A stretch of 64,000 bases of DNA from Pegea sp. RAD2-039 (lineage: Eukaryota > Chordata > Thaliacea > Salpida > Salpidae). Every line of letters begins with the position of its first letter. Position 1 is the first letter of the stretch. The notes beneath the pieces are model-generated. The model made no database searches, was not told where the DNA came from, and was given only the letters and a program-made list of their open reading frames with translations. The stretch lies in assembly GCA_034620365.1 (NCBI GenBank), contig JAQGEQ010000192.1:2227001-2291000 (forward strand). The letters run 5' to 3'. Made by a program: the position numbers and the translations under genes. This document shows positions 12,878 through 25,095 of this stretch, in pieces.

Positions 12878-15800
12878 TACTTTTAGATTTATATAATTTG
12901 TTTTTTATATTGGTTTCTTATAAAATAAGCTTTAAAAATTACAATTTAAAATTTAGAACTATTGCAGCAAATAAAATCTATCTTATTAAACAGATAAAAA
13001 CATGGGTGGAACCAGACATAAAATCTAATCTAGAAAATAAGCTTCAAAGCAACTCGAAAATTTCCCAAATTACTAATTGCTGAAAGAAAAATAAATAATT
13101 GATTTAAATTATAGGTTTCTCGAGAAATTAAGCTTTTGAACATTCTGCGTAGTACATTCATTGATCGGTTTCTGTCTGCTTTGTTGTATTGTAAGCTTAC
13201 TAATTATGTTTTGAAATTGTTCTTTTTTGTACGTTATTTGCACTTTTATAATGTATGATACCTTTAAGCTTGCTTATTACATGATACGAAAACTGAACAT
13301 TAATATGATTTTATATTGAATTGCTACGCTTTAAAGTTTTTTTAAATCAAAAGAAAGTTCATAGTTAGTAGCATCAAGTTAAAGCTCGAAAAGGAATCGT
13401 TCGTGAAATATTTCAACAAAAATACACCAAATATAAATAAACTGGTTAAATATAAAATTATCTTTAAATAAACTTTAGCTAACCAGTCTTGTATGTCACT
13501 TATTTGCTGCTCCATTGCTTTAAAAATAATTTTTTAATTCTGAAAAGGCTTAATCAATTATATGATAAGTTGATTAATTTGGAAAAAAATAAATTGATAT
13601 ATCATCATGTAGTTACATTTTGTCTAAATCGATAATTTTCAGTAAAATTGTTTCAACATTTCACTTTTTAATTCTATTTTTTATAATTATACTTAGTATT
13701 TAACTTTTTAACTCACTTCAGTTAAATACTGCATAAATGATAATAATGTTAACTGTTGCTATTTACAAATTACTTAAACAAGATTTTAACGTTCTTATAA
13801 ACAAAAAATTGCTTTTATCTAGCTGTTGAAACAGCTGAGTCACATTATTTTCTTTCTATTTCTTTCTTTGGATAAGTTTGTTGAGCTTTAGTGATGAATG
13901 TAGTAAATTCTCGTTTCAGCGTCAATAGAACATGAAGTAAATTGCAATTGTGAACTTCATTAAAATCAAGCACCAAATGAAAGTCAAACAAGGTTTAGAA
14001 GCCTTTAAAAAGGAAAACGATTCAAGCAACTAACTTCTACCATTAAATTTTTAAGTAAAGTTGATAGGCCCACACAGCACGATCAACTGCTCAATCTGTC
14101 TTTAATTAAGGGAATCAACAAAGCATGAATAGATAGTGCGGAGGCAGTGTTTCATTTTACGACTGGCTGCTTTTCTCGTGTTTCTCTACGTCCAAAAAGC
14201 CAGCAGCAAAAAGTCCGGCCACCCACCGTCGAAGTACTGACCGCTGTTAGAAGCTGTGACATAACAAAGGTCATTATCTCTCATCGTTTTTAACTAGGTT
14301 TGCACATAGACTTATAAAGGATCAGAACCGTTTAGCCTGTATGTCTTTTAGGTTAAAGAAATGAGTTTTCAAGTATGAAGCTTTTCACTAAGAAATGAGG
14401 CTTATAAAATCATTTAGAAATTGTTAACTACAATTTTTGTAACCCATAAATACATGTGATAGCAAAAAACAAACGTAAACAAGAATACAGATAAAGTTAA
14501 AAGTCTGTCTACGAAGTGAAATAATAACTATTGTAATTTTACTCACAACAGAAACAACAGCCACCCACTACTAAAACGTTCAGCGAAGGTGTCTAGTTAC
14601 GCATGGGGTAAGAGGGCTTGACAAATAGCTGAGGCTTACAACAAGATAGAAAGGACGATATACAGCTTGTCACGTTGCCCTTGCTCTTATCGCGTCTCGT
14701 AGCTCGAGCACAACAAGCAATCTGTCAAAGGTAGAGCTAAGAGACAGCGGTTTATAGTTGGTAGATTGAAAAACGAGCTTTTGCTGAATGAGTTTTCGGA
14801 TGATTGGTATTGGTTGTCGGTTCATTTAAACTCTTATTTATATGACGGAGTACTTTTTTTCTATATCATCGTAAAACTTATGTTTTATTGTTGTACAAGT
14901 ACGAACACATAAAGCACTTCTTTCGCTGAAGTGCATAAAAGTGATGAGAAATGATTTAGCTTTTTTCTACAAAAAATAAAACCCTTAAAAAACAAAATAA
15001 GTGTCGTCATAAAGTGCTCGGTAAACATCTACAACAAAATGCACTTTATTTACAGTTTTTTTATACAAGTATGCATTTATTAAGATGTCTGATTTTTTTA
15101 TGTTGTATTCAAATTTTTTCAGTGTTTTATGACTCAAGAAACTTAAAAACGACATAAAATTCAACTCAACGTCGTATAAAAAATCTGAATATATTTTGGA
15201 AAAAAATGTTATTGAACTATACAACTTATCAACAAAACTAACTTAGATTTTAAATGTTGAACATAGAAACTGTTATAACTTTCAAATGGTATGTAAACAT
15301 TATTATATATGAAAAGTTACTTTGGATAAGCTTTTTGAATTTTTAAAAACTATTTTTGATCTTACTGTTTCTCACTTAGCACATTTATTACCTTCTAATC
15401 ACCTGATTTATTCTTAAATTTCATCTTACTTTTAATTAGAATGCACTAATCATATTTGCCTGTCTAGAAAAGCTATAATACAATGTATTAGAAGTGAATA
15501 ACAAATATATAACTATAAGCAAGTTTGGTTAATTCGAACACCTTGACCTGTAAAATTCCTTGACCAACAAAAAGAAAGTCCAAAAATCTGCCATACAGAA
15601 AATTATTTCTTCTGGTAATTAAAGATGCTTAGGAGCTGCATAGCTACATGCATCGAAAAATTGACTTTAACATTGCATTTCTCATAAAGCACATGTCTTT
15701 GATATGCTTGTTGAATGTACGGCTAAGTAAGCCTTTCTCTGTCTAATTCTTCAATTAACATTTTGAAATTTTGTCATGCTTTTAAAAACAAATTTCCACA

Positions 15801-16980
15801 AAAAAATCTTATTTAATGTAATTTGATGAGAATTTTACTCAAAAGCATTTAAAAATATTACCGACTGGTATATTATACAAATAAATTTGCTTTTTAACCT
15901 TTCTATATAGTTTAATTTTCAGTTTAAATGTAAAGCTTTAATCAAAAATATTTTTAACTTCTGGAATTAGTATTAATTTATTTGTTTATTCTAAAAACGT
16001 TCAAAACAAAGTTTAACTAGATAAAATTTTCAACAAAAATAAGAAAATTCAACGTTTTAAAAGTAATTTTAGTCAGATCCAAAAGAAACGTCTTATGAGT
16101 AGCTGCTGAAATTTCAAACAAACAACTATTATAATAATTAAGTTTTAATTAAGCTTAAATTTAATTTTACAGCTAATAATTGTGTTTTAGCTTAGAGAAA
16201 GGGTTGATATTAACTAAACTTTAAAAAATTCAATTGTATCTACAATAAGTATGGTAATATACTTTTTATTAAATTCCTATTTTTGGAACCAATTTTAATT
16301 TAAAATAAATTTTAAGTTTCTAAAGCTACAAATCTTCATTTATAATAAAGCATTTATAATTTTATTTATCTTTTCAGTAAAAAGTATTTCAAATTGAAAG
16401 AAATAGCTTAAATTTACAAAGTATTTTTTGTAATTAAAGCTTTAGTTTTTTAATCTAAAATTTAGGTTATATGATTCATAAATTTATCTTATGATGTATG
16501 ATTAAAAATTTAAGGTGTTGATTTTTATATAAGTAGTTTGACAGGTACTTATATAATCCTTTTAAATAATTGATTAACATGTTAGGTAGTCTACACTACT
16601 ACTTTATTTATAAAGTAATAAACTCTTTAAATAATTTTGAGAGATAACAATATTGCTCGTTTGAAAAGTATGTATAAATCTTTAAAGTTTTTACAGCTAA
16701 ATATTTTAGCTTTAAAAAAGTTATGTAAAACAAAATAATGATTGTCACGTTTAGAACAAATGTGTTAAATTTCAAAAATATTTTTTTATTGTACAAAAAC
16801 TTGTATGAAGTTTATTCGCAATTAATTAAAAAGTATAAATAATCGAGTTGTTAAACTTTATTCAATATTTTTTTCACGCAATATTTAACTATAATTTTTC
16901 ATAAATTTGTGAAAGTTGCCCTTCTGTTTACTATTTGGATCTCTTTTAAAATAGACAAGTATTAAAGTGGTCTTCTTTTT
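12878..16980. other. Intergenic DNA between Lbx and LEPROT, with two GC-elevated islands
   Basis: Mostly A/T-rich with no supported gene. Two stretches, about 14050-14260 and 14560-14830, are more GC-rich than their surroundings, like the decayed retroelements elsewhere in this window, but I could not read any domain in them. Open frames at 14985-15224 (-) and 16608-16796 (-) look like chance. Confidence 0.4.
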
Positions 16981-17012
16981 GAATTAAGTTCTTCGCGTGT
17001 AGAAGAGAAACT

Positions 17013-20000
17013 ATGAAAGTAGAAAGAAGGTGAGATAATTTTTGTTAATTAAATTAATTTCTAAATTTTATTTACAGTTTAGTCTGAAAAAATTTCTGAT
17101 TTATATTTAGTTGTATATGTTAATTTTTTGTAATCTTTGAATGATTAGATTTTTTAAAATTGTATTTAGAATTTTACTTGATTTCTAAAATATACATTAT
17201 ACGTAAACTAATAATTATATCTTTAATAATTCCTTTTTATTCATATATTTACATAAAAATAGTTGATGAAAAAAAAAATCTAAATCTTGCATTATAAATA
17301 TGATTTTCTATTAGTCTAGACTAATTTGTTTCTAAATGTTTTATTTATCACAAACTTTAATCCTGATTAACTTAATTTTCAATGATAAAATAACAAAATG
17401 ATTTATTAAAAGCAAGAATTGAGTCTTTTTTGAAACTATTATTTTTAGATTGGTCAGTTATTGATATTTGATTTCTTTAAAACGATTGAAATATTTTAAA
17501 CAATTTATTAATTTTTTTCGAATGCTGGCTCACAAACTTTAATTCAAATACATTTTAAGTTTTTAATTATAACTCATTTTTAACTTCTAATATTTCAAAA
17601 AGTTTCTTTAAAATTTGCATAATTTCTATTATGATCAAATTTATCAATCAGTTCTTGATTATTTAAAGAGCCAAGTCATCTCTAATATTTCATTAATTGA
17701 TTTTAATTATTTTATTAATTATTTTATTAATTAGTTAAGATATTTCTATGTCTGATAGTTTTCTATTTGAAGCTGTAAGTCTTTTTTGTGTTACAATGCT
17801 TTGAACTTATTTAGGGAATTCCCCTGTTTATGGTTGAATAATTAAATTGTGCAGTTGTCTTAACTCCTAATCATATAAATTATTACTTTTTGGTAAATTA
17901 GTTCTTCAAATTGTAGCATAAAACAATCCTTAACAAAAGTTTCATGATGATTCATATCCTCAAGTATCTAAAAGTTTCTGATTTGTAGCTACATTTTAAA
18001 AGATTGAAATATGTTTTAAAATCCTAACTTTGTCAAATCATTTAGCTTACTTTATTTTTCTGAATCTTTTTTGAAAGTTTTATTAACTCTATTTATTTTT
18101 GAATAAATTATCTTTTAACCCTAAAGTTTTTTTATAGTTTTAGTTTGCCTCTAATAACGAATCAATTTTCATTTTTATCTTGTTATTATTAAAAATATCT
18201 TAAATTTTATAGTACTCAATTAATAAAATTTCTATAGTGAAATATTTGAAATAATGATAGTATGTAGAAGATACAAATGTTATATATATAAATATTATAT
18301 TAAAATAGTGGAGTAGAATTATTTTTAATATATTTTCATCACTTAAACTATGAAACTGAACTTAATTATCAGTCATTTGTAGTTTTTTTTTATAAGAATA
18401 CTAGTAGATAAAAATATATATTTATTTAGCTTTGATCATTAACAAATTCGTATTATTTTATGTCTTCAAATAAAATAGTTTTTTGATTGGATATTTTACT
18501 GGTAGTTAATTGAATTCAAAATTATGTCAATCAAAGGTGAGAACTAAATATTTATTTTATCTTAAATTTTTGTTTAGAAATTAAAAAATTATCTTATACT
18601 TTAAATTTTTAGCAAAACATATAAACTGTTATATATACAATAATATTTTAGTATTATGTTTAATACAATAATAATATTAATGTTATGATAAGATTAAGAA
18701 GAGAAAAATTTGTTTATTTAACTTTTATCATTAGTAATTCAATCAAGTAACATATTTTTTTCTAATGTTTTTGATTATGAAATGGAATCAGGGTAAGTTT
18801 TTTGCATGCTCACAAATGCTTATACACAATGGTGTGCTGTGGTTGTAAACTTATATCATTAATCAAATAATATCCACAGTATTAATGCTTGAGATAAAGC
18901 TAAGTTACTTTTGCTTGATAATAGAATTGTTGCATGATGATAGAATGTAATATAATTTTGATGATATCATCAAATATGTAGACTCAAACAATTTTAATTA
19001 ATTGTTTAGGATTATAATACTTAATACTAAGAGATAATATTTGAATTATTGGTGATTGAAATCATTTTTATTGATAGCATAAAAGTTTTAAGCTTAAGTT
19101 TATTTGTATACATTACTCTTTTGTTGCTCAGTATATCATATACTGATTAAAACTATTTTAAATTATATTATATACATTTGTGTGAATGCTTTATCTTATC
19201 TGATTTAAATTATTCTGCTAAAGTATATTATAAAAAAAAGTTTTAGATTATAGAATATTTTACTGCTTTGAAAATTGAAAGAAATTGTAAAAAAGGTTAT
19301 AAATACAATTTGAGTAAAACAAACTCTACAATTTATATGTTCAATATGATATTAAATTAAAAAAACTATTCATAATTTGTCAATAGATGACATTCAAAAA
19401 CTTCCTTTTTAAAATCTTTTTAAAAACTTTTCTATCTTCATACAAACTGAAACACAAACTAAAACATTTTGTTATGAATAGTCTAGACTATAATCTTAGT
19501 TATTTTGAAGATTAATAAATCTTTTAAAATACTTGTGCAACATTTTTGTAATGATAATTTGAATGAGCACTAATAAGTATTTTGTATAACTAATGGCCAG
19601 CTAATTTTGAATATAAACATATTTCTACGATAAACTTGTTTCTAACTTCTAGTTTGGTTTTATTATCCTTCTTCGGGTCAATTGCCATTCTGTTTTTGAT
19701 GTTGAGCTGTGCGTTGCCAACTTATGGGTAAGTAAACTTATTTGAACTTTTTCTATTTATCACTAATTATTTTCATATATTTCATTTTTTAACCTAAAAC
19801 TTTATTATCTATTTTTTTGTATTGATTAGTGTGTTCAGTATTTAAACAACTTTCTTAACTTTTTTTTTAGAGTTTATTGGCCTTTGTTCAGTCTTGTCTT
19901 CTACTTCATCGCACCTTTACCGATGTTGATCTCAAAGAGATCTACCGAAGGCTCCTCGAACAGCGCATGCAAAGAGCTAGCTATCTTTTTCACATCAGTC

Positions 20001-20277
20001 ATCGTGATTTCAGCATTTGCGCTACCTGTTACGCTCGCAAACACTAATACAGTAAGAATATTTTACTACAAAATCTCTTTCAATCTACTATTATTTAATT
20101 TTAATCTCGATATTTTGATCAAACTGCTGCTAATTTTAAATGAGAAAGATTTCTTTGATCTTCTAGATACAATGGGGGGCTTGTGCTTTCAATATGACTG
20201 CCACCTTCCTCGCCTTCTTCACCATTCTCGGATTTTTTACTTTCTTCAATGACGACGCAGATTACAGTCAGTGGTAA
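17013..20277 (+). CDS. LEPROT: Vps55/LEPROT-family endosomal membrane protein
   Basis: Four coding exons, 17013-17029, 19653-19727, 19871-20051 and 20167-20277, keep phase and give a 127-residue protein, close to the roughly 131 residues usual for LEPROT/LEPROTL1. The product has four hydrophobic helices. Recognisable family blocks are LSCALPTY near the end of helix 1, YWPLFSLVFYFIAPLPMLI after it (the conserved Y/W-P-L-F block), SNACKELAIFFTS in the third segment, and a final FFNDDADYSQW, matching the acidic family tail that ends in a QQW-like motif. Family members act in late endosome-to-vacuole/lysosome sorting and in vertebrates modulate surface levels of the leptin and growth-hormone receptors. 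The first coding exon is only 17 nt, before an intron of about 2.6 kb. It was chosen because it is the nearest ATG with a matching donor and phase, so it is the least certain part. Confidence 0.88.
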
Positions 20278-20402
20278 CCCACTGAAAGCTGACTACTGGA
20301 TCAAGCGCTTGCTACCTGTGTTTCTATATTCACTAATATCATTGGAATTGTTTAAGCATGACACTTTTTCAATGTTTGTTTTTTTTAACCAATTTGTCAT
20401 CT

Positions 20403-20408
20403 AATAAA
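20403..20408 (+). terminator. Poly(A) signal AATAAA after LEPROT
   Basis: AATAAA lies about 125 bp after the LEPROT stop codon. Confidence 0.4.
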
Positions 20409-21831
20409 TAATTGTTATATGTCGCTGATAGTGAGTGTGTCTCAATTTCCTCTTTAAGTCAAATATTTTGTGCTTTTTTAAACTTCCCACGAGTTTATTG
20501 AATAAGTTTGTAAGCTTTTTATTAAAATATTGATTTATGTTGAAATTGGAGATTGATTTTTGTTACAATTATACCAACTAAATATAGAATGCAGTAAGTG
20601 AACCATTAAACTAAATATTCATCAATTAGTTTAGTGGGTTTTCTTTTGTTCAATTAAAAGAATCATCGGTTTGGCAGCTGTAATGTTCTTTATAAATTTT
20701 TTGCTGATAAAACTTATGATATTTTATACAAAACACGTTTCATATGCAACATCAGTATCATTGTAGCTATCTGAGATTAATCACAAGCAATTAGCTAAAA
20801 GCTAGTTAGTTAACTTAATCTTTAAAATATTATGCTAATTTATCTTACGCTTAGTGGTATAAGAATCCACCTTAATCAGACTAAATTGAAAAATATCAAT
20901 TTTTCTGGTGGTTTGAGTTGTTTAATCTTTTTAACGGATTTTCCATCGTTCCATATTTGAACTTTTTTTGGTACTCACTACAAAATATTACCCTTTCGAG
21001 TTTCGAAAAGATAAAAGATGATTTTAAAATGTTCAATAATAATCAGATGTATCTCAAAACTACTTTTCAATGCTACGTATGCATTAGAATCTTACTAAAA
21101 CTCTAACCTAACGGTTTAATAAAAGTAAGTTTATTAATTTGTACAATGTAAACAAAGTTACTGAATTAAACTTTTATGAATTCTATTAGATTGGATTATG
21201 ATTCTTTATTATTGGAACTTTATTAGTAATTTGCAATTTTGAAAGAAGTGACTTTTAGTTTTTGAATTTGCAAAATCACCTCGACAGTTTAAAACTATCT
21301 ATTAATTCTTTTTTAATATATCACAAAAGATTAGATATTTTAAGTAAAAAAAGTTGTAATGTTTTCTCAGATACTATCAATTTAAAGAATAATAGTTTAA
21401 AATGATAATCAGTTGAGATTCATCCCTTTCTTTTTAGTTTCTGAACCACCTTAATATGTTCAAACAAGCGACCTAGTATTTTTTACCAATTAAAAAACTT
21501 TGAAAAATAAATTAGTGTGCAAAAATTATCTTAAGAAAGTTGTCAAAAACGTTTTTCACCAATTGCATTTTGAAAGACTTAAATCTTATAAGAACTTTAA
21601 TAACATCAGATTCAACTTTTAATCTTTCTGAATCTAAATCAATTCAAATTTTGTTTTAACTGAAGTTAGAGCAACACACTTTAAACACTTTCTGAGAAGC
21701 ACAAGGCAATATATACTATCTATATATAAAATATATTAGGTAGTTATCAATTTAGCAATAAATTCAATAATTTTTCTAAAACTTTCAACTTTCTAATCAA
21801 GAACAAAATATTTTATATAAAAACTGAAAGT
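20409..21831. other. AT-rich intergenic DNA
   Basis: No gene supported. An open frame at 20918-21106 (+) of 62 residues has no signal peptide, domain or splice context and is probably chance. This stretch separates the LEPROT 3' end from the 3' end of the FGF-like gene on the other strand. Confidence 0.5.
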
Positions 21832-21837
21832 TTTATT
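21832..21837 (-). terminator. Poly(A) signal (AATAAA on minus strand) of the FGF-like gene
   Basis: TTTATT on the plus strand, read as AATAAA on the minus strand, lies about 85 bp past the stop codon of the FGF-like gene. Confidence 0.35.
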
Positions 21838-21920
21838 CATCTTCATCTCTAACCCTAGTGATGAAATAATAATAAAAAAGTAAACAACAAAAATAAATAA
21901 ATAAGAACGCTAAAATAAAT

Positions 21921-22535
21921 TCAACTTTTTTCTATTGAAATATTTGATGCTGTTTTTGATGACTTTATAAGATGCAAAATAAGAGGTCCCTTCATCTTAG
22001 ACTTTAGGGCAATAAATCTTCCTGTCTTCAAGTGTTTTAGTATATAAGCTTTTTTGTGACGTAAAAACTCCAATTTGAAGACTCGCTGATCTTTAGATGG
22101 CTCCATTATTTTATCTGCTGAAGGTGCAGGAACTAAAGCTAAACGATTCTTATAAACTCCTAAATACAAATAACTAGTTCTATGAGATACTCCAAAAATA
22201 AAATAATCTCTATTGTTCCAAACGACCCAATTGTGTCTCTTGAAAGATTGAAGAGCAATCACTGGTGAAAGTTTAGATCTATGCGAGTGCCACACTGTGT
22301 ATCCAGAATGAGTTTGAAAATTAATTGTTGCTTTAAGCTTCTTCCAGACTTTAGTAGAGGATCTTGTAAACCTTTGATAGTTTATATTTCTTTTTCGTGC
22401 CGCTACTATTTGATTATTGATTAGTTTTTCAGCAAATATATTGAACTCTGTATCTGCTTTATTTTCACTACTGGTCACTAACGCCAACGCTGAAAGAATA
22501 AAACAGCTAACTTTTATATCAATTTTAAGATTCAT
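21921..22535 (-). CDS. Secreted, divergent FGF-like (beta-trefoil) protein, single exon
   Basis: The 204-residue product starts with a hydrophobic signal peptide (about residues 1-23). A basic stretch (about 46-72, with RKRNINYQRFTR) is followed by a region whose pattern resembles the FGF beta-trefoil. It shows an aromatic/hydrophobic strand with GVSHRTSYLYLGVYKNRLAL, corresponding to the GV..N.yLAM...G.LY strand pair, then QRVFKLEFL, corresponding to the C.F.E.L strand, then AYILKHLKTGRFIALK, corresponding to the Y...WYVALK.tG strand. Family members are secreted ligands of FGF receptor tyrosine kinases that also bind heparan sulfate. The cysteine usually found in the 'CxF' position is absent (RVF). 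The gene lacks the introns usual for FGFs. The call rests on motif spacing by eye. Another beta-trefoil cytokine or a lineage-specific secreted protein remains possible. A TATA box lies about 80 bp upstream. Confidence 0.55.
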   Translation of the reverse strand: MNLKIDIKVSCFILSALALVTSSENKADTEFNIFAEKLINNQIVAARKRNINYQRFTRSSTKVWKKLKATINFQTHSGYTVWHSHRSKLSPVIALQSFKRHNWVVWNNRDYFIFGVSHRTSYLYLGVYKNRLALVPAPSADKIMEPSKDQRVFKLEFLRHKKAYILKHLKTGRFIALKSKMKGPLILHLIKSSKTASNISIEKS

Positions 22536-22610
22536 AATTTAGTTTGATTTTTCAGGTTTTCTACTCGCGAGTTTTATAATCAGATTGATAATGTAGTGTA
22601 TTTTACTTGA

Positions 22611-22620
22611 CTTATATAGT
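22611..22620 (-). promoter_or_regulatory. TATA box of the FGF-like gene
   Basis: ACTATATAAG on the minus strand lies about 75-85 bp before the start codon, at a distance that would give a 5' UTR of about 45 nt. This fits an intronless, inducible secreted-factor gene. Confidence 0.45.
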
Positions 22621-25090
22621 TTTTACTCCGTCTAAACTTCCTTGTAAAGTTTTGTGACGTTTTGAGAATGGTTTTTTCTCTTAAACAGTATATGATAAAA
22701 ATAACCACTAATAGTGTTGAAATTTTTTCAGCATGACGAAAAACAAATAGATTTTATTTTTAGTTTTCACTGTGATATATATACTTTCAAATTTATTAAT
22801 ATTTGTTAAGCTATAATTATTTATCAACAACTTTTATAATTTTTGTTAAAATATACTTTAATTTTAGAAAAAAATATCAATATAAAAACGTATATTAAAA
22901 GAAATTTGATAAAAATGTTTTTATTAAACACATAATTTACTGCAAATGTTTCGTTCAATTTTTAATTTTTAAGTTGGTTATAAACAAAATAAGTCGGTTA
23001 TTTGGTTTTATAAAAACTGCTTTGGAATAAGCGGTACAGTTTGTCATAAGTAATTACATGTAATTGGAGCCTATAAGGAAAATGTGTAAAGTATTCATTA
23101 CAGCAGTAACATTTTAAACGTTTAAAAAGCTGATTCACTAACTTAATTGTAGAGTAATCATACTGGAAATAATTTGAGTAATTAAATTGTTTAAGCTGTA
23201 AAAAACAAGAAAAGTATTCAAACTATCTGTAAATAGAATTAACTAGGAGAAACTTTAAGTTTAATTTTTACACAATTATGTATGTATTTAACAATCAGTG
23301 TATGTATGTAATTGTATGATTAATAATATTAATTTATTATATGTTTTAAAATTTGTATAAATGGGTTGAAAATCTTTTACAATTCTCTATAATAATAAAA
23401 ACCCTTTTTAGAATAACCACAACAAACTTTTCGTAAACTAAAATTATAGTTTATCTTTATATTTAGTAAAAATAAAACTTAAGATTTTATAAAAATAAAC
23501 GAAACTTTAGTTTTCGATTCTATAAACAACAATTTAAGATTTCAACTTTATATATTTAACAAAAACTTATACAAGTTGTACTAAAATAGTAAAATACTAA
23601 TACAATGATAAGAAATTGACGATACTATCTGGTAATTTTGATAAAAAGTTAATTAAATTTATTTTTGATATTATATATCGTCGTTTTTGACATGGAATTT
23701 ATGCTAAAGATATTCTGAAATTAATGCCTAATTTTGTAAAATACTGAAGTTAACTGCAACCAGTTGTTTATGTTTAACATTGTTTGTAAAATAAGTTTTT
23801 AGTACATGTTTATGTTATTTAATTTTGTATTCATTTTCTTAGTTCTTTAAAGTCTCGTCATTTATTTCAACAACTTTTAACTATATTCAAATATTTCTAA
23901 TTTTCACCTCATTTTCGATCAATACCTAAGAAGCACTTTTACAAATGTATTAAGATCTAAAGCTGAAAAGGTTTTGAGTTGGTTGTTGTTGAATCAATAG
24001 CCGTATAGAGCGTTCTCAATAGTTTAAGTAAATAGTAACTATGAACATTTCACTTATTGTTAAATCTTGAAAAAAGTTTACACATGATATATTTTGAATT
24101 CGATAGTTCAAAGGACTTTTAGAATTAAAAGTAAATAACATTTCTTAAAAAATTAATTTAGCAGAACCAACCCTTAAAATCTAGCTGCTTAATTTAGTAA
24201 ATGATTTCTGTTTTTATCAAATAGTTAAAAAGAGTAAAACAGCAGAAAAACATCTATTTGATAGTATAAAAAGTAGAATTTTTCTATGAATGAAGATTAA
24301 ATGTGGCACTTGAACATATCAAAGAGTTTTTACAACAAGTGAATCACAGCTCTCTTGTTTAAAGAGTGCTTTAGAAAGTAAAATGAAAATGTGACAACTT
24401 TATTTAACCTTGTTTCAATTTTTTACTTTTAGCTTTTTATTTAAGACATATAGATGCGAATAGAATTAGTCTTGAAATATGAGTTTGAGTGATGATTTTG
24501 GCAAAAGTTAAATTTATTCAATTTTGTGACAAAAACTTTATTCATTTCTAAAATAAACATTTTTATCAGCAGAAGGAATTTTATTACAGTAGAATTGTAA
24601 ATGGTTGCTTTTATAGAAATTGGTGAATAAACGAGATGCCTGATCCAAAGCAAAATAAATTCCTAAGTAAAAAATGCAATCCGTGCAAAAGGTGCTTCAG
24701 ATGTAGCTTAATTAGAATATATTGTAGCAGTCAAATTAGTATAGTTGTAATATTATCAATAGAAATAAATAGCCTTTTATCTGAGGCTTAAAACCGAAAA
24801 GGTTTTTTTCGTCATTTCATTGTTAAGATTCTATACTTATTAGCCACAAACTTGAATATCTTCACACTCTCTAATCGTGTTATTATTAACCTTTTAAACA
24901 GGATTACAAGTTTTAAACGATTTATTTTTTCTTTTCAAGTGAAATAAAAAAAGCCACAAAGTTTGAATTAGTTCTAAAAATAGTTTTTCGGTAATTTAGT
25001 TTCTATGTTAACAAATTGTAATTTCGTTAAACATAAAATTCTTTTCTATTGCATATTTGAATATCAATAACAAATTGTTTCTTATTTACT
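22621..25090. other. AT-rich intergenic DNA
   Basis: Very A/T-rich, with no gene, RNA or mobile element that I can support. The open frame at 24441-24653 (-) is unsupported. Confidence 0.5.
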
Positions 25091-25095
25091 TGAAG

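Noticed and set aside
12898..13083. 61-residue open frame just after Lbx
   Set aside because: Lies beyond the Lbx stop and poly(A) signal, with no start context and no recognisable feature.
14985..15224. 79-residue open frame on the minus strand
   Set aside because: A/T-driven residues (Tyr, Phe, Lys, Asn), no domain, no promoter or splice sites.
16608..16796. 62-residue hydrophobic frame on the minus strand
   Set aside because: Hydrophobicity follows from T-rich codons; no supporting context.
17690..17740. TTTTATTAAT tandem runs in a LEPROT intron
   Set aside because: Simple A/T repeats are expected in this composition; no further structure seen.
20918..21106. 62-residue open frame after LEPROT
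   Set aside because: No family, no splice sites, typical chance frame for this base composition.
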